Assembly: GCA_021521415.1 (NCBI GenBank)
Contig: JAIQDT010003841.1
Coordinates: 124,001 to 188,000 of the forward strand
Length of the DNA stretch: 64,000 nucleotides
Reading direction: 5' to 3'
From: Bidens hawaiensis
Taxonomy: Eukaryota > Streptophyta > Magnoliopsida > Asterales > Asteraceae
Shown here: positions 11,001-20,256 of the stretch, in pieces
Position numbering within the stretch: the stretch's first letter is position 1
How the letters are laid out: every line of letters starts with the position of its first letter
Position numbers and translations under genes: made by a program
Notes under the pieces: model-generated
What the model was told of the DNA's origin: nothing
What the model saw: only the letters and a program-made list of their open reading frames with translations
Databases searched by the model: none

Positions 11001-13360
11001 AATTTATGGTCATAACAGGATTCCCATTTTATATGCATTGACTTTCTCAATTAACTATTTCCTAATTTTGTTGTTTAATATAATTTATTTCATTCACATT
11101 TTATACACAATTTATTTCCTTAATTTTTAAAGAAAACCGATTTTACAAATTAACTTTGTTTTTTTTCTCATTTCTATTTGGCCATATAAATGATAATTAC
11201 AAAATAACATTTACACATACATGTGATAATTACAAAATAACATTTTTTTTTCATTTCTATTTGGCCATATAAATGATAATTACAAAATAACTACCTTATA
11301 TAATATAATTATTGTATTCCCTTTTATATAAAAATTTATATCTTAACGAAATACAAATTAATTTGCAATCATTTCACCCAACTCAAAGTTAATATGAGTT
11401 TACTGTAATTGTATATAGTTTTGGTGTATCATAAAAACTTAATTTTAAATTAATTATCCATAATTTACATAATAATAATTTATCTAACATTAAATGTCCA
11501 TAATGTATAAATAATAATACATAATAACAGGTTTACTAATTTACATAAGTAAGTAAATCAAGATATCGAGTTTATTTATGGTATCTCTCTACATTTTTGG
11601 TATATTATTTAAATTTGAATTAGAACTTCTAATTAATTTCCATACTAACTATTTGACTAACATTTACACGAAATATTAGCATGTTTCCTATTTAACAGGT
11701 TTCCTTTAATTGTTTGACTAACATTTGAATTTCTAATTAATATTTATTCGTTCCTTCATTTTGTATATATAACCGAATTAACATCAATATTGTAATTTAT
11801 ATACTTTAATACTTTAATTATCCCATAATTTATATACTTTAATTATACATAATTTACATAATAATAAGTTCCCCATAAATTCGAATTTATAATTAATGTT
11901 CATAATAATGGTTTGACCAACATTTACGTTGAATATATACCAACATTCAGATTATGTTTAAGGTAACATATTAAAATTATACTTTACAAGTATGTTATTA
12001 TTTTTATTTTTGTTAGAAGATTACAAGTTACCATTCATACCATTACAAATTCAAAATTCGTTTTAAATGTTAAAACAACTCATAACTTCAATTCTTTATT
12101 TTTGTTTACCGTAATTGTTTATAGTTTTGGTATATCATAAAAAATAAATTTGAAATTAATTATCCATAATTTACATAATAATAAGTTCTCTAAGATTAAT
12201 GGTCCATAATTGGTAGATAATAATAAGTTTCCTATTTTACATAAATAATTAAATGAAGGTCTCGATTTTCTCTGTAGTATTTCTCTACATTTTTGGTATA
12301 TGATTTAAATTTGAATTCCTATTTGATGTCCATAATAATTGTTTGTCAAACATAATTGTTTCTATATATGTTTTCCATTATTATATTGACTATAACCGTA
12401 TCTTAATAATTACCAAAAATTATAATTCAAATTAAGTTAAATTATTAAAATTATACTTTACAAGTATGTTATTACTTTTACTATTTTTTGTTCTAGATAT
12501 TTCAAAAAGTACTACCTTAGAAAGTTACCATTCAGACTATTATTTTTATTTTTGTTATAAAATTACAAGTTACCGTTAATACAATTACAAATTCAAATTT
12601 GTAATCAATGTTAAAACAACTCAGAACTTCAATTCTTTATTTTTGTTTACCCTAATTGTATATAGTTTTTAATTTTTTCCATTTTTATAAAATTATTCCT
12701 TAATATGGTTTGACCAAAGTAATACCATAATTATCTCATTATTACAATTTATATGGTTTGACTTTCTATATTTGGTAAAAAACCCGAATGAAGAAGTTAT
12801 AAACTAAATTAATTTCCGATCGATTTAAGTATTTGACCATTCACATTAAATCATTTTTGACCATTCATATTAAATCGTTTTAAATTTTAAATAGCATTTA
12901 CATAGTAAATATAACTTTCTTGAAATATATCAACATGATTTAAGTACTTTTAAATTTAAGATTTGCACTCACAAATTATGTCCATATAAAAATTAACATA
13001 CATTTATTTTGACTATTGTAACAGTTTTAATTAAATATTCTCTTAAAATCCATTACTATGTTATTAAGAGTTACTATTAATTGTATTAAGTTTGCTTCAA
13101 GCAAAAGAAAAAACAGTGGACGCATTTTGGATTTTAAAAAATGCATATATATTATGTTGACATTTTGAAGTCAAAATATGACATTTTAAAATTAAAAGTT
13201 AGACCTTTTAATAGTGTGTTAAATTTTTTTTCAAGATAGTACGTTACTAACTATAATTTTTTCAAGATGGTAATATTTAATTTAAACATGGTTTACAATA
13301 AATGTTTTAAATTGATGTGCAAATATACACGGATACTATCTTAGAGTAATAAATATTACA
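8040..13360. other. Very AT-rich spacer, probable degenerate Helitron body
   Basis: No long open frame. It holds diverged direct duplications: about 11169-11208 with 11252-11291 (CATTTCTATTTGGCCATATA), 11395-11620 with 12105-12320 (sharing TAATTATCCATAATTTACAT), and 12023-12115 with 12565-12657 (sharing ATGTTAAAACAACTCA). A|TCTAACTATACTATTAAAG at 8773 resembles a Helitron 5' end. At 10111-10312 there is a gene-start-like layout: CCTATAAATAT, then ATG at about 10174 and, after a possible intron ending TTTCTAG, MEQTNITMLNQLDVLNNE. This could be the N-terminus of a decayed Helitron RPA-like gene, but that is weak. Confidence 0.35.
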
Positions 13361-13555
13361 GTTATTGACCGTCTTTCATCGCTTGATGAAAATGTTATTT
13401 CTTTACCTATCGTTGATGCAAAACTCAAGCGCAGGTTGGATGACACTTATGATGTTCATGATGACACTTGTATGTCTGCAAACAAGACGAAGGTTGACGA
13501 AGAACCAATTGTTGATGCTAATGTTGGTGAGAGAGATACCGTTGGAATGCAATAG
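13361..13555 (+). pseudogene. Open fragment resembling the C-terminus of a Helitron RPA70-like protein
   Basis: The frame starting at 13361 reads VIDRLSSLDENV..., then DAKLKRRLDDTYDVHDD and ends MQ-stop at 13553-13555. It has sensible codon use in a non-coding AT-rich setting and looks like the acidic/basic tail of replication protein A 70-kDa-like proteins often carried by plant Helitrons. It sits directly upstream of an array containing Helitron helicase ends, which supports this. No OB-fold is visible, so the identification is tentative. The fragment lacks a start codon. Confidence 0.3.
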
Positions 13556-14206
13556 ATATAAAATGGACGAAACGGTTGGGGGTGAGTAAATAGGACCACG
13601 AATAATTCATTTGTGTCCGTCCAAGGAAACCATCTTTGTCTTCTTTTGGCAATAATTGTTAATTGGCATTCAATATGCAAACCAACCACACCATAATATC
13701 CTTGCCCGATACGTAGAGTATATTCACGTAGTTATTAATTTTGGTACCAAAATATTTATAACCTTGATGTACTAGACTATTATTAGCATACCTTCCACAC
13801 AATCACACACAAATACATGACGTTCTTTAAGAAATTGTTTTATATTATAAAATGTGAGAACAGTATAAAACATATGTATGTTGTGCATTAAAGATTAAAT
13901 GAGATAGTGTTAGTTATTTAGTGTAATTGAGGATTAACTTGTTGATCAGCATATAACAATAGCGACAATTATAAATGTTTCATAAAAACAAACTACTTAA
14001 TTTTAAAAACGTCATATCATAAAAAATATCTCATCGTATACGAAAATATACAATCTATATTTGTAATTCATATTAAAGAATTTCTTACAAATTAAAGTCT
14101 AGAAAGTTAGCATAATAATATTATAATATTACTATAATAAATTTATAACCATACTATCTAATATAAACTCCTCAATTTTCAAAATCCCTTTCACCTTCTT
14201 CGACAG

Positions 14207-14353
14207 CCGGTGTTTACACATGGTCAGCTATATGTGACTTTATCACGAGTGAAGAATAGAGCCGGTGTTAAAATGCTTATATTAGATAAGGAGTGTAATG
14301 TTACAAATAAAACTACAAATGTGGTTTATAAGGAACTATTTAGTTATTTATGA
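14207..14353 (+). pseudogene. Helitron helicase (PIF1-like) C-terminal fragment, unit 1
   Basis: The frame beginning at 14207 reads PVFTHGQLYVTLSRV, then KNRAGVKMLIL and ends TTNVVYKELFSYL-stop (14351-14353). PVFTHGQLYVxLSRV is the conserved C-terminal helicase motif of plant Helitron RepHel proteins, and a TTNVVYKE-type tail just before the stop is typical. Only the last ~50 residues remain, and no helicase motifs I-IV are seen upstream. The fragment is 220 bp before a Helitron 3' terminus, the normal arrangement at the end of such an element. Copies in units 2-5: 17120-17266, 21272-21418, 24184-24330 and 27097-27243, all with the same frame open. Confidence 0.85.
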
Positions 14354-14573
14354 AATTTTAATTTTCAAGTTTTTTTATTTATCAAATAATTGTAAAACGA
14401 AAGTTACTTTGTTGTTTAAGAAAAGTATAATGTATATAGTAATTGCAGAACCAATGTTATTTTGGTTGTACTTATGTTGAAGCAACTTTTTGTTTATAAT
14501 ACATTATAATAACAACTATATATCATGTTATTGTCTGCACGAGTGTTGTTGTTAAACGTTTTATATATTTCCA

Positions 14574-14602
14574 CCCGTGTCGTACACGGGTCAAAAACCT
14601 AG
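14574..14602 (+). mobile_element. Helitron 3' terminus, unit 1
   Basis: Perfect hairpin CCCGTGT-CGT-ACACGGG (14574-14590), followed after 8 bases by CTAG (14599-14602) and then T. This is the canonical Helitron 3' end (GC-rich stem-loop about 10 bp before CTRR, inserted before T). It lies on the same strand as, and downstream of, the helicase tail. Copies: 17488-17516, 21639-21667, 24551-24579 and 27464-27492. Confidence 0.88.
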
Positions 14603-14611
14603 TAGACACAT

Positions 14612-14693
14612 TATAAAAGACCATTCTACATCAATACTTCTTCCATTCTAAATCTTCTTCTATCTCATAGCAAACACACTTATCATAACAATG
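14612..14693 (+). promoter_or_regulatory. TATA box plus leader and ATG of a truncated gene start
   Basis: TATAAAAG at 14612-14619 begins 10 bp after the Helitron terminus. A pyrimidine-rich leader leads to ATG at 14691, encoding MALGSIFLVLCSC and then TAA. The layout resembles a real plant core promoter and hydrophobic N-terminus, but the frame ends after 13 codons. Present in every full unit. Could be a cut-off host gene flanking the original insertion. Confidence 0.35.
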
Positions 14694-14917
14694 GCTTTAG
14701 GATCAATATTTCTTGTTTTATGTTCATGTTAAATATGTGCACTCATGTTGTCTTTCTAATCTTGACCAACCCTACTGTCTTAGTAGTATATATTTGTGTT
14801 TATTTCAAATTATAATAACAAACCGTATATGTTGGTTAGTTTTTTTTAATATTTTAAATCAAATTTACCAAATATACTAATATTTATTTTTATTTGGTTA
14901 GACACAAATTTACCAAA

Positions 14918-14971
14918 GATACTAATAAAACTACAAATGTTGTATATAAAGAGATTTTCTCAAATTTGTAA
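14918..14971 (+). pseudogene. Second Helitron helicase tail fragment
   Basis: The frame reads DTNKTTNVVYKEIFSNL-stop (14969-14971), clearly the same tail as the fragment at 14207 (TNKTTNVVYKELFSYL) but diverged. It lies before the second terminus at 15087, so a second, older Helitron end is nested in each unit. Repeated in units 2-5. Confidence 0.7.
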
Positions 14972-15086
14972 ATTTAAGACTCTAAACTGATTATTGTTTG
15001 TAATATGCATTTAATTTCTTTTTCCCTTTAATTTTGTATCTTTATTTCAAATAACAAATTTTAGAAGTTCTTATCAATTGAAAATT

Positions 15087-15115
15087 CTCGTGTATTACAC
15101 GGGTTCAAAAGTTAG
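15087..15115 (+). mobile_element. Second, degenerate Helitron 3' terminus
   Basis: CTCGTGT-ATT-ACACGGG forms a 7-bp stem with one mismatch; it is followed by TTCAAAAG and TTAG|T where CTAG|T is expected. Spacing matches the first terminus. The preceding helicase tail supports the call. One base in the CTRR signal has changed. Repeated at the same offset in units 2-5. Confidence 0.65.
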
Positions 15116-15359
15116 TTTTATATATATATTATATACTGGCTTATAGCCATGTGAGGCCATTACCGAATAGGCGTCTAAACCACTCATACTAATAAACTTA
15201 TCATATATTATTATTAGACAGTCGTTGCGTTTGTTCTTTTTTAGTTTACAAATAAGATCAAAAGTTGTAGTACTAACCTTGTTTGCTATGTTGTTGAAAA
15301 GGTTATCCAATTTTTTATAAAGTCCCACTTCATGGACTTGCATGGGTTTATTCCATAGA

Positions 15360-15908
15360 AATTAATTCAATATTGGTCATTTACGTTTGTGTCCGTTTAC
15401 ATTTAGTCATGTATGTGTCTGTTATCGGCACATACATGAACCGATACCTTATGTTTGTGTCCGTTTACATTTAGTCATGTATGTTCGTTTATATTTGTTC
15501 AATAATGTTTATTTATGTTTGTTTAGCTTATTAACGAACGAATATAAACGAACGCGAATATGTTCATTTTTTAAACGACGAATATGAACTGAGTTAGGAG
15601 TCATGTGGGTTATCTGTATATAAGTTTGCTTTATACAACGCGCATGATATTAAAATCTTTGGTTTTCAAAACATGGATACCTTATGTTTGTGTCCATTTA
15701 CATTTAGTCGTGTATGTTCGTTTATATTTGTTCAATAATGTTTATTTATGTTTGTTTAGCTTATTAACGAACGAATATAAACGAACACGAATATGTTCAT
15801 TTTTTAAACGACGAATATGAACACAAACATTTGTCTGATCAAGTATTTGATTAAAGTTAAATGAACGAACATGAACAATGGCATGTCCGTGTCCGTTTAC
15901 ATGCCTAC
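15360..15908. mobile_element. MITE-like dispersed repeat (GTTCGTTTA/TAAACGAAC family), internally duplicated
   Basis: The segment is rich in complementary GTTCGTTTATATTTG- and ATATAAACGAAC-type stretches and ends GTCCGTTTACATGCC, so it can fold back on itself. Direct repeats A and B lie within it, indicating later internal duplication. A related copy lies in the GT47 gene's leader intron (35300-35705). Present in all five full units. Superfamily not determined. Confidence 0.5.
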
Positions 15909-16478
15909 ATTGATAATATAACTAAACAAAAAAGATTGGGGGTTTAGTATTGTTACCTTTAATGGTTTGGACTTATCATGGCGAATGGACAACTATCATT
16001 TCTCTATATTGTCTCTCACATGAGTCATTATATCTCTCAAACCATCTTTTATATGGCAACGCCATAGGTAGACCACTAACACAGTATATATACACCATTG
16101 ACAAGTTATCCAGATTTTATGAATTTCCACCAAATCATACGGGTTGTTTACACTATATAACTCGTATGACATGTCAAAAATGGTAATACATAAGGGTGTT
16201 ATACGAACATATGTGGTATAACTTTACTAAAACTAGCTAATGTGACATTAGTACGTCACTTTGTTGAGTTAGGAGTCATGTGGGTTATCTATATATAAGT
16301 TTGCTTTATACAACGCGCATGATATTACAAATCTTTTGTTTGCAAAAGTCATATACATTGTATGGTCTTATACGATTCGTATAATAGGACACACGTTTTA
16401 TAATATAAATAAATTTGAGTTAATAGATGTCATTTTATGGCTTTAAAATCTCACTAATGTTGAAAAAGAGAGAGCAAA

Positions 16479-19392
16479 GAAACGGTTGGGGATGAGTAAA
16501 TAGGACCACGAATAATTCATTTGTGTCCGTCCAAGGAAACCATCTTTGTCTTCTTTTGGCAATAATTGTTAATTGGCATTCAATATGCAAACCAACCACA
16601 CCATAATATCCTTGCCCGATTCCTCGTAGAGTATATTCACGTAGTTATTAATTTTGGTACCAAAATATTTATAACCTTGATGTACTAGACTATTATTAGC
16701 ATACCTTCCACACAATCACACACAAATACATGACGTTCTTTAAGAAATTGTTTTATATTATAAAATGTGAGAACAGTATAAAACATATGTATGTTGTGCA
16801 TTAAAGATTAAATGAGACAGTGTTAGTTATTTAGTGTAATTGAGGATTAACTTGTTGATCAGCATATAACAATAGCGACAATTATAAATGTTTCATAAAA
16901 ACAAACTACTTAATTTTAAAAACGTCATATCATAAAAAATATCTCATCGTATACGAAAATATACAATCTATATTTGTAATTCATATTAAATAATTTCTTA
17001 CAAATTAAAGTCTAGAAAGTTAGCATAATAATATTATAATATTACTATAATAAATTTATAACCATACTATCTAATATAAACTCCTCAATTTTCAAAATCC
17101 CTTTCACCTTCTTCGACAGCCGGTGTTTACACATGGTCAGCTATATGTGACTTTATCACGAGTGAAGAATAGAGCCGGTGTTAAAATGCTTATATTAGAT
17201 AAGGAGTGTAATGTTACAAATAAAACTACAAATGTGGTTTATAAGGAACTATTTAGTTATTTATGAAATTTTAATTTTCAAGTTTTTTTATTTATCAAAT
17301 AATTGTAAAACGAAAGTTACTTTGTTGTTTATGAAAAGTATTATGTATATAGTAATTGCAGAAAACAATGTTAGTTTGGTTGTACTTATGTTGAAGCAAC
17401 TTTTTGTTTATAATACGTTATAATAACAACTATATATCATGTTATTGTCTGCACGAGTGTTGTTGTTAAACGTTTTATATATTTCCACCCGTGTCGTACA
17501 CGGGTCAAAAACCTAGTAGACACATTATAAAAGACCATTCTACATCAATACTTCTTCCATTCTAAATCTTCTTCTATCTCATAGCAAACACACTTATCAT
17601 AACAATGGCTTTAGGATCAATATTTCTTGTTTTATGTTCATGTTAAATATGTGCACTCATGTTGTCTTTCTAATCTTGACCAACCCTACTGTCTTAGTAG
17701 TATATATTTGTGTTTATTTCAAATTATAATAACAAACCGTATATGTTGGTTAGTTTTTTTTAATATTTTAAATCAAATTTACCAAATATACTAATATTTA
17801 TTTTTATTTGGTTAGACACAAATTTACCAAAGATACTAATAAAACTACAAATGTTGTATATAAAGAGATTTTCTCAAATTTGTAAATTTAAGACTCTAAA
17901 CTGATTATTGTTTGTAATATGCATTTAATTTCTTTTTCCCTTTAATTTTGTATCTTTATTTCAAATAACAAATTTTAGAAGTTCTTATCAATTGAAAATT
18001 CTCGTGTATTACACGGGTTCAAAAGTTAGTTTTATATATATATTATATACTTTCTTATAGCCATGTGAGGCCATTACCGAATAGGCGTCTAAACCACTCA
18101 TACTAATAAACTTATCATATATTATTATTAGACAGTCGTTGCGTTTGTTCTTTTTTAGTTTACAAATAAGATCAAAAGTTGTAGTACTAACCTTGTTTGC
18201 TATGTTGTTGAAAAGGTTATCCAATTTTTTATAAAGTCCCACTTCATGGACTTGCATGGGTTTATTCCATAGAAATTAATTCAATATTGGTCATTTACGT
18301 TTGTGTCCGTTTACATTTAGTCATGTATGTGTCTGTTATCGGCACATACATGAACCGATACCTTATGTTTGTGTCCGTTTACATTTAGTCATGTATGTTC
18401 GTTTATATTTGTTCAATAATGTTTATTTATGTTTGTTTAGCTTATTAACGAACGAATATAAACGAACGCGAATATGTTCATTTTTTAAACGACGAATATG
18501 AACTGAGTTAGGAGTCATGTGGGTTATCTGTATATAAGTTTGCTTTATACAACGCGCATGATATTAAAATCTTTGGTTTTCAAAACATGGATACCTTATG
18601 TTTGTGTCCATTTACATTTAGTCGTGTATGTTCGTTTATATTTGTTCAATAATGTTTATTTATGTTTGTTTAGCTTATTAACGAACGAATATAAACGAAC
18701 ACGAATATGTTCATTTTTTAAACGACGAATATGAACACAAACATTTGTCTGATCAAGTATTTGATTAAAGTTAAATGAACGAACATGAACAATGGCATGT
18801 CCGTGTCCGTTTACATGCCTACATTGATAATATAACTAAACAAAAAAGATTGGGGGTTTAGTATTGTTACCTTTAATGGTTTGGACTTATCATGGCGAAT
18901 GGACAACTATCATTTCTCTATATTGTCTCTCACATGAGTCATTATATCTCTCAAACCATCTTTTATATGGCAACGCCATAGGTAGACCACTAACACAGTA
19001 TATATACACCATTGACAAGTTATCCAGATTTTATGAATTTCCACCAAATCATACGGGTTGTTTACACTATATAACTCGTATGACATGTCAAAAATGGTAA
19101 TACATAAGGGTGTTATACGAACATATGTGGTATAACTTTACTAAAACTAGCTAATGTGACATTAGTACGTCACTTTGTTGAGTTAGGAGTCATGTGGGTT
19201 ATCTATATATAAGTTTGCTTTATACAACGCGCATGATATTACAAATCTTTTGTTTGCAAAAGTCATATACATTGTATGGTCTTATACAATTCGTATAATA
19301 GGACACACGTTTTATAATATAAATAAATTTGAGTTAATAGATGTCATTTTATGGCTTTAAAATCTCACTAATGTTGAAAAAGAGAGAGCAAA
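16479..19392 (+). repeat. Array unit 2
   Basis: Same content as unit 1, shifted by 2910-2914 bp: helicase tail 17120-17266, terminus 17488-17516. Shares GATATTAAAATC (about 18561) and TTATTAACGAACGAATATAA in its second A repeat with unit 1 but not with units 3-5. Private: GCAGAAAACAATGTTAG after the helicase tail and ATACTTTCTTATAG where others have ATACTGGCTTATAG. Confidence 0.9.
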
Positions 19393-19739
19393 GAAACGGT
19401 TGGGGATGAGTAAATAGGACCACGAATAATTCATTTGTGTCCGTCCAAGGAAACCATCTTTGTCTTCTTTTGGCAATAATTGTTAATTGGCATTCAATAT
19501 GCAAACCAACCACACCATAATATCCTTGCCCGATTCCTCGTAGAGTATATTCACGTAGTTATTAATTTTGGTACCAAAATATTTATAACCTTGATGTACT
19601 CAGGGGCGGATCTATAGTGAAAACGGGTGGTTCCGAGGAACCACCCGAGTTTTGAAATAATAGTGTATTTGTATATAGAAAATAATAAAGGAACCACCTT
19701 ATAAATTAGAAAGGAACCACCTTACAAACATTTGAAGCC

Positions 19740-19810
19740 TTTGTCTAGCTGGAAACCTATTGGTTTTGTAACCCGGAGGTCACAGGTTCAATTCTGGTTT
19801 TTGAAACATT
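19740..19810 (+). repeat. tRNA-like fragment inside the hAT element
   Basis: GGTCACAGGTTCAATTCTGG contains a pol III B-box-like GGTTCAATTCT, preceded ~35 bp upstream by TCTAGCTGG, a weak A-box-like match. May be a tRNA pseudogene or SINE head picked up by the element. No complete cloverleaf was built. Confidence 0.25.
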
Positions 19811-19874
19811 TTTTTTTTACTTAGTTAGGGTTTTATAATAAACACAACCAGTGACCAGTCCACAAAACACCACA

Positions 19875-20063
19875 CAGCGCCTCCCCAGTCTCGTCGTTTA
19901 ACCGCCGCAGATCTTCTCCGTGATTCCAATTTATCAAACTATTACTTCTCAAAGCCACCACCATCAGATGACTTCGAAGCTGACTTCCAGGGATTCAAAG
20001 ACCGAATTCAGGATAACAATAAGCCTAAGCCTTTTGTTTTCTCAGCCAACAATAACTCATCTG
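19875..20063 (+). pseudogene. Captured exon fragment resembling group-VII ERF (RAP2.12/HRE-type) N-terminal region
   Basis: An open frame reads ...SRRLTAADLLRDSN, then DDFEADFQGFKDRIQ and KPKPFVFSANNNSS, followed by a GT donor (GGTAAC at 20063-20068). SRRLT..., FEADFQGFKD and KPF(V/A)F are the conserved blocks between the N-degron and the AP2 domain of plant group-VII ERFs, which have an intron in this part of the gene. The MCGGAI N-degron and the AP2 domain are both missing, so the fragment cannot act as an ERF. Best read as transduplication of a host gene piece by the hAT element. It is unrelated in subgroup to the DREB gene at 4975. Confidence 0.7.
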
Positions 20064-20212
20064 GTAACTCACTTTTTTTCATTAATAGTTTAAGGAATTT
20101 GTTATAGGTAAATTACAAGTCATGAACTTGAAGCTTCTAGATCTGACTTATCAAACTAGATTGATGACATAGAAACTAGTCTGTTCTTTCTTGTTATGAA
20201 TTGCGTATTCGT

Positions 20213-20215
<3 letters not shown>

Positions 20216-20254
<39 letters not shown>
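20216..20254. repeat. (TA)n microsatellite
   Basis: About 19 TA dinucleotides inside the hAT element, directly after GTAATAATA. Confidence 0.9.

Positions 20255-20256
<2 letters not shown>

Larger units (their letters stand above)
13569..16478 (+). repeat. Array unit 1 (reference unit)
   Basis: Order inside the unit: helicase tail 14207-14353; Helitron terminus 14574-14602; TATA and ATG 14612-14693; second helicase tail 14918-14971; second terminus 15087-15115; 147-bp direct repeats A at 15443-15589 and 15676-15822 (start GATACCTTATGTTTGTGTCC); ~66-bp direct repeats B at 15590 and 16264 (start TGAGTTAGGAGTCATGTGGG). Private marks: GGTTGGGGGTG at its start and GCCCGATACG where later units have GCCCGATTCCTCG. 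Confidence 0.9.

Noticed and set aside
13456..13689. 77-codon minus-strand frame across the left edge of the array
   Set aside because: It spans the junction between unrelated sequences, and the opposite strand carries the more convincing RPA-like frame.
15095..15343. 82-codon minus-strand open frame found in every array unit (also 18009, 22160, 25072 and 27985)
   Set aside because: Conserved only because the whole unit is repeated. It overlaps a Helitron terminus, and the changes between copies do not favour silent sites.
15387..16186. Several 66-78-codon plus-strand open frames repeated in each unit
   Set aside because: They lie in MITE-like GTTCGTTTA repeats, several have no ATG start, and composition is that of the repeat, not of protein.
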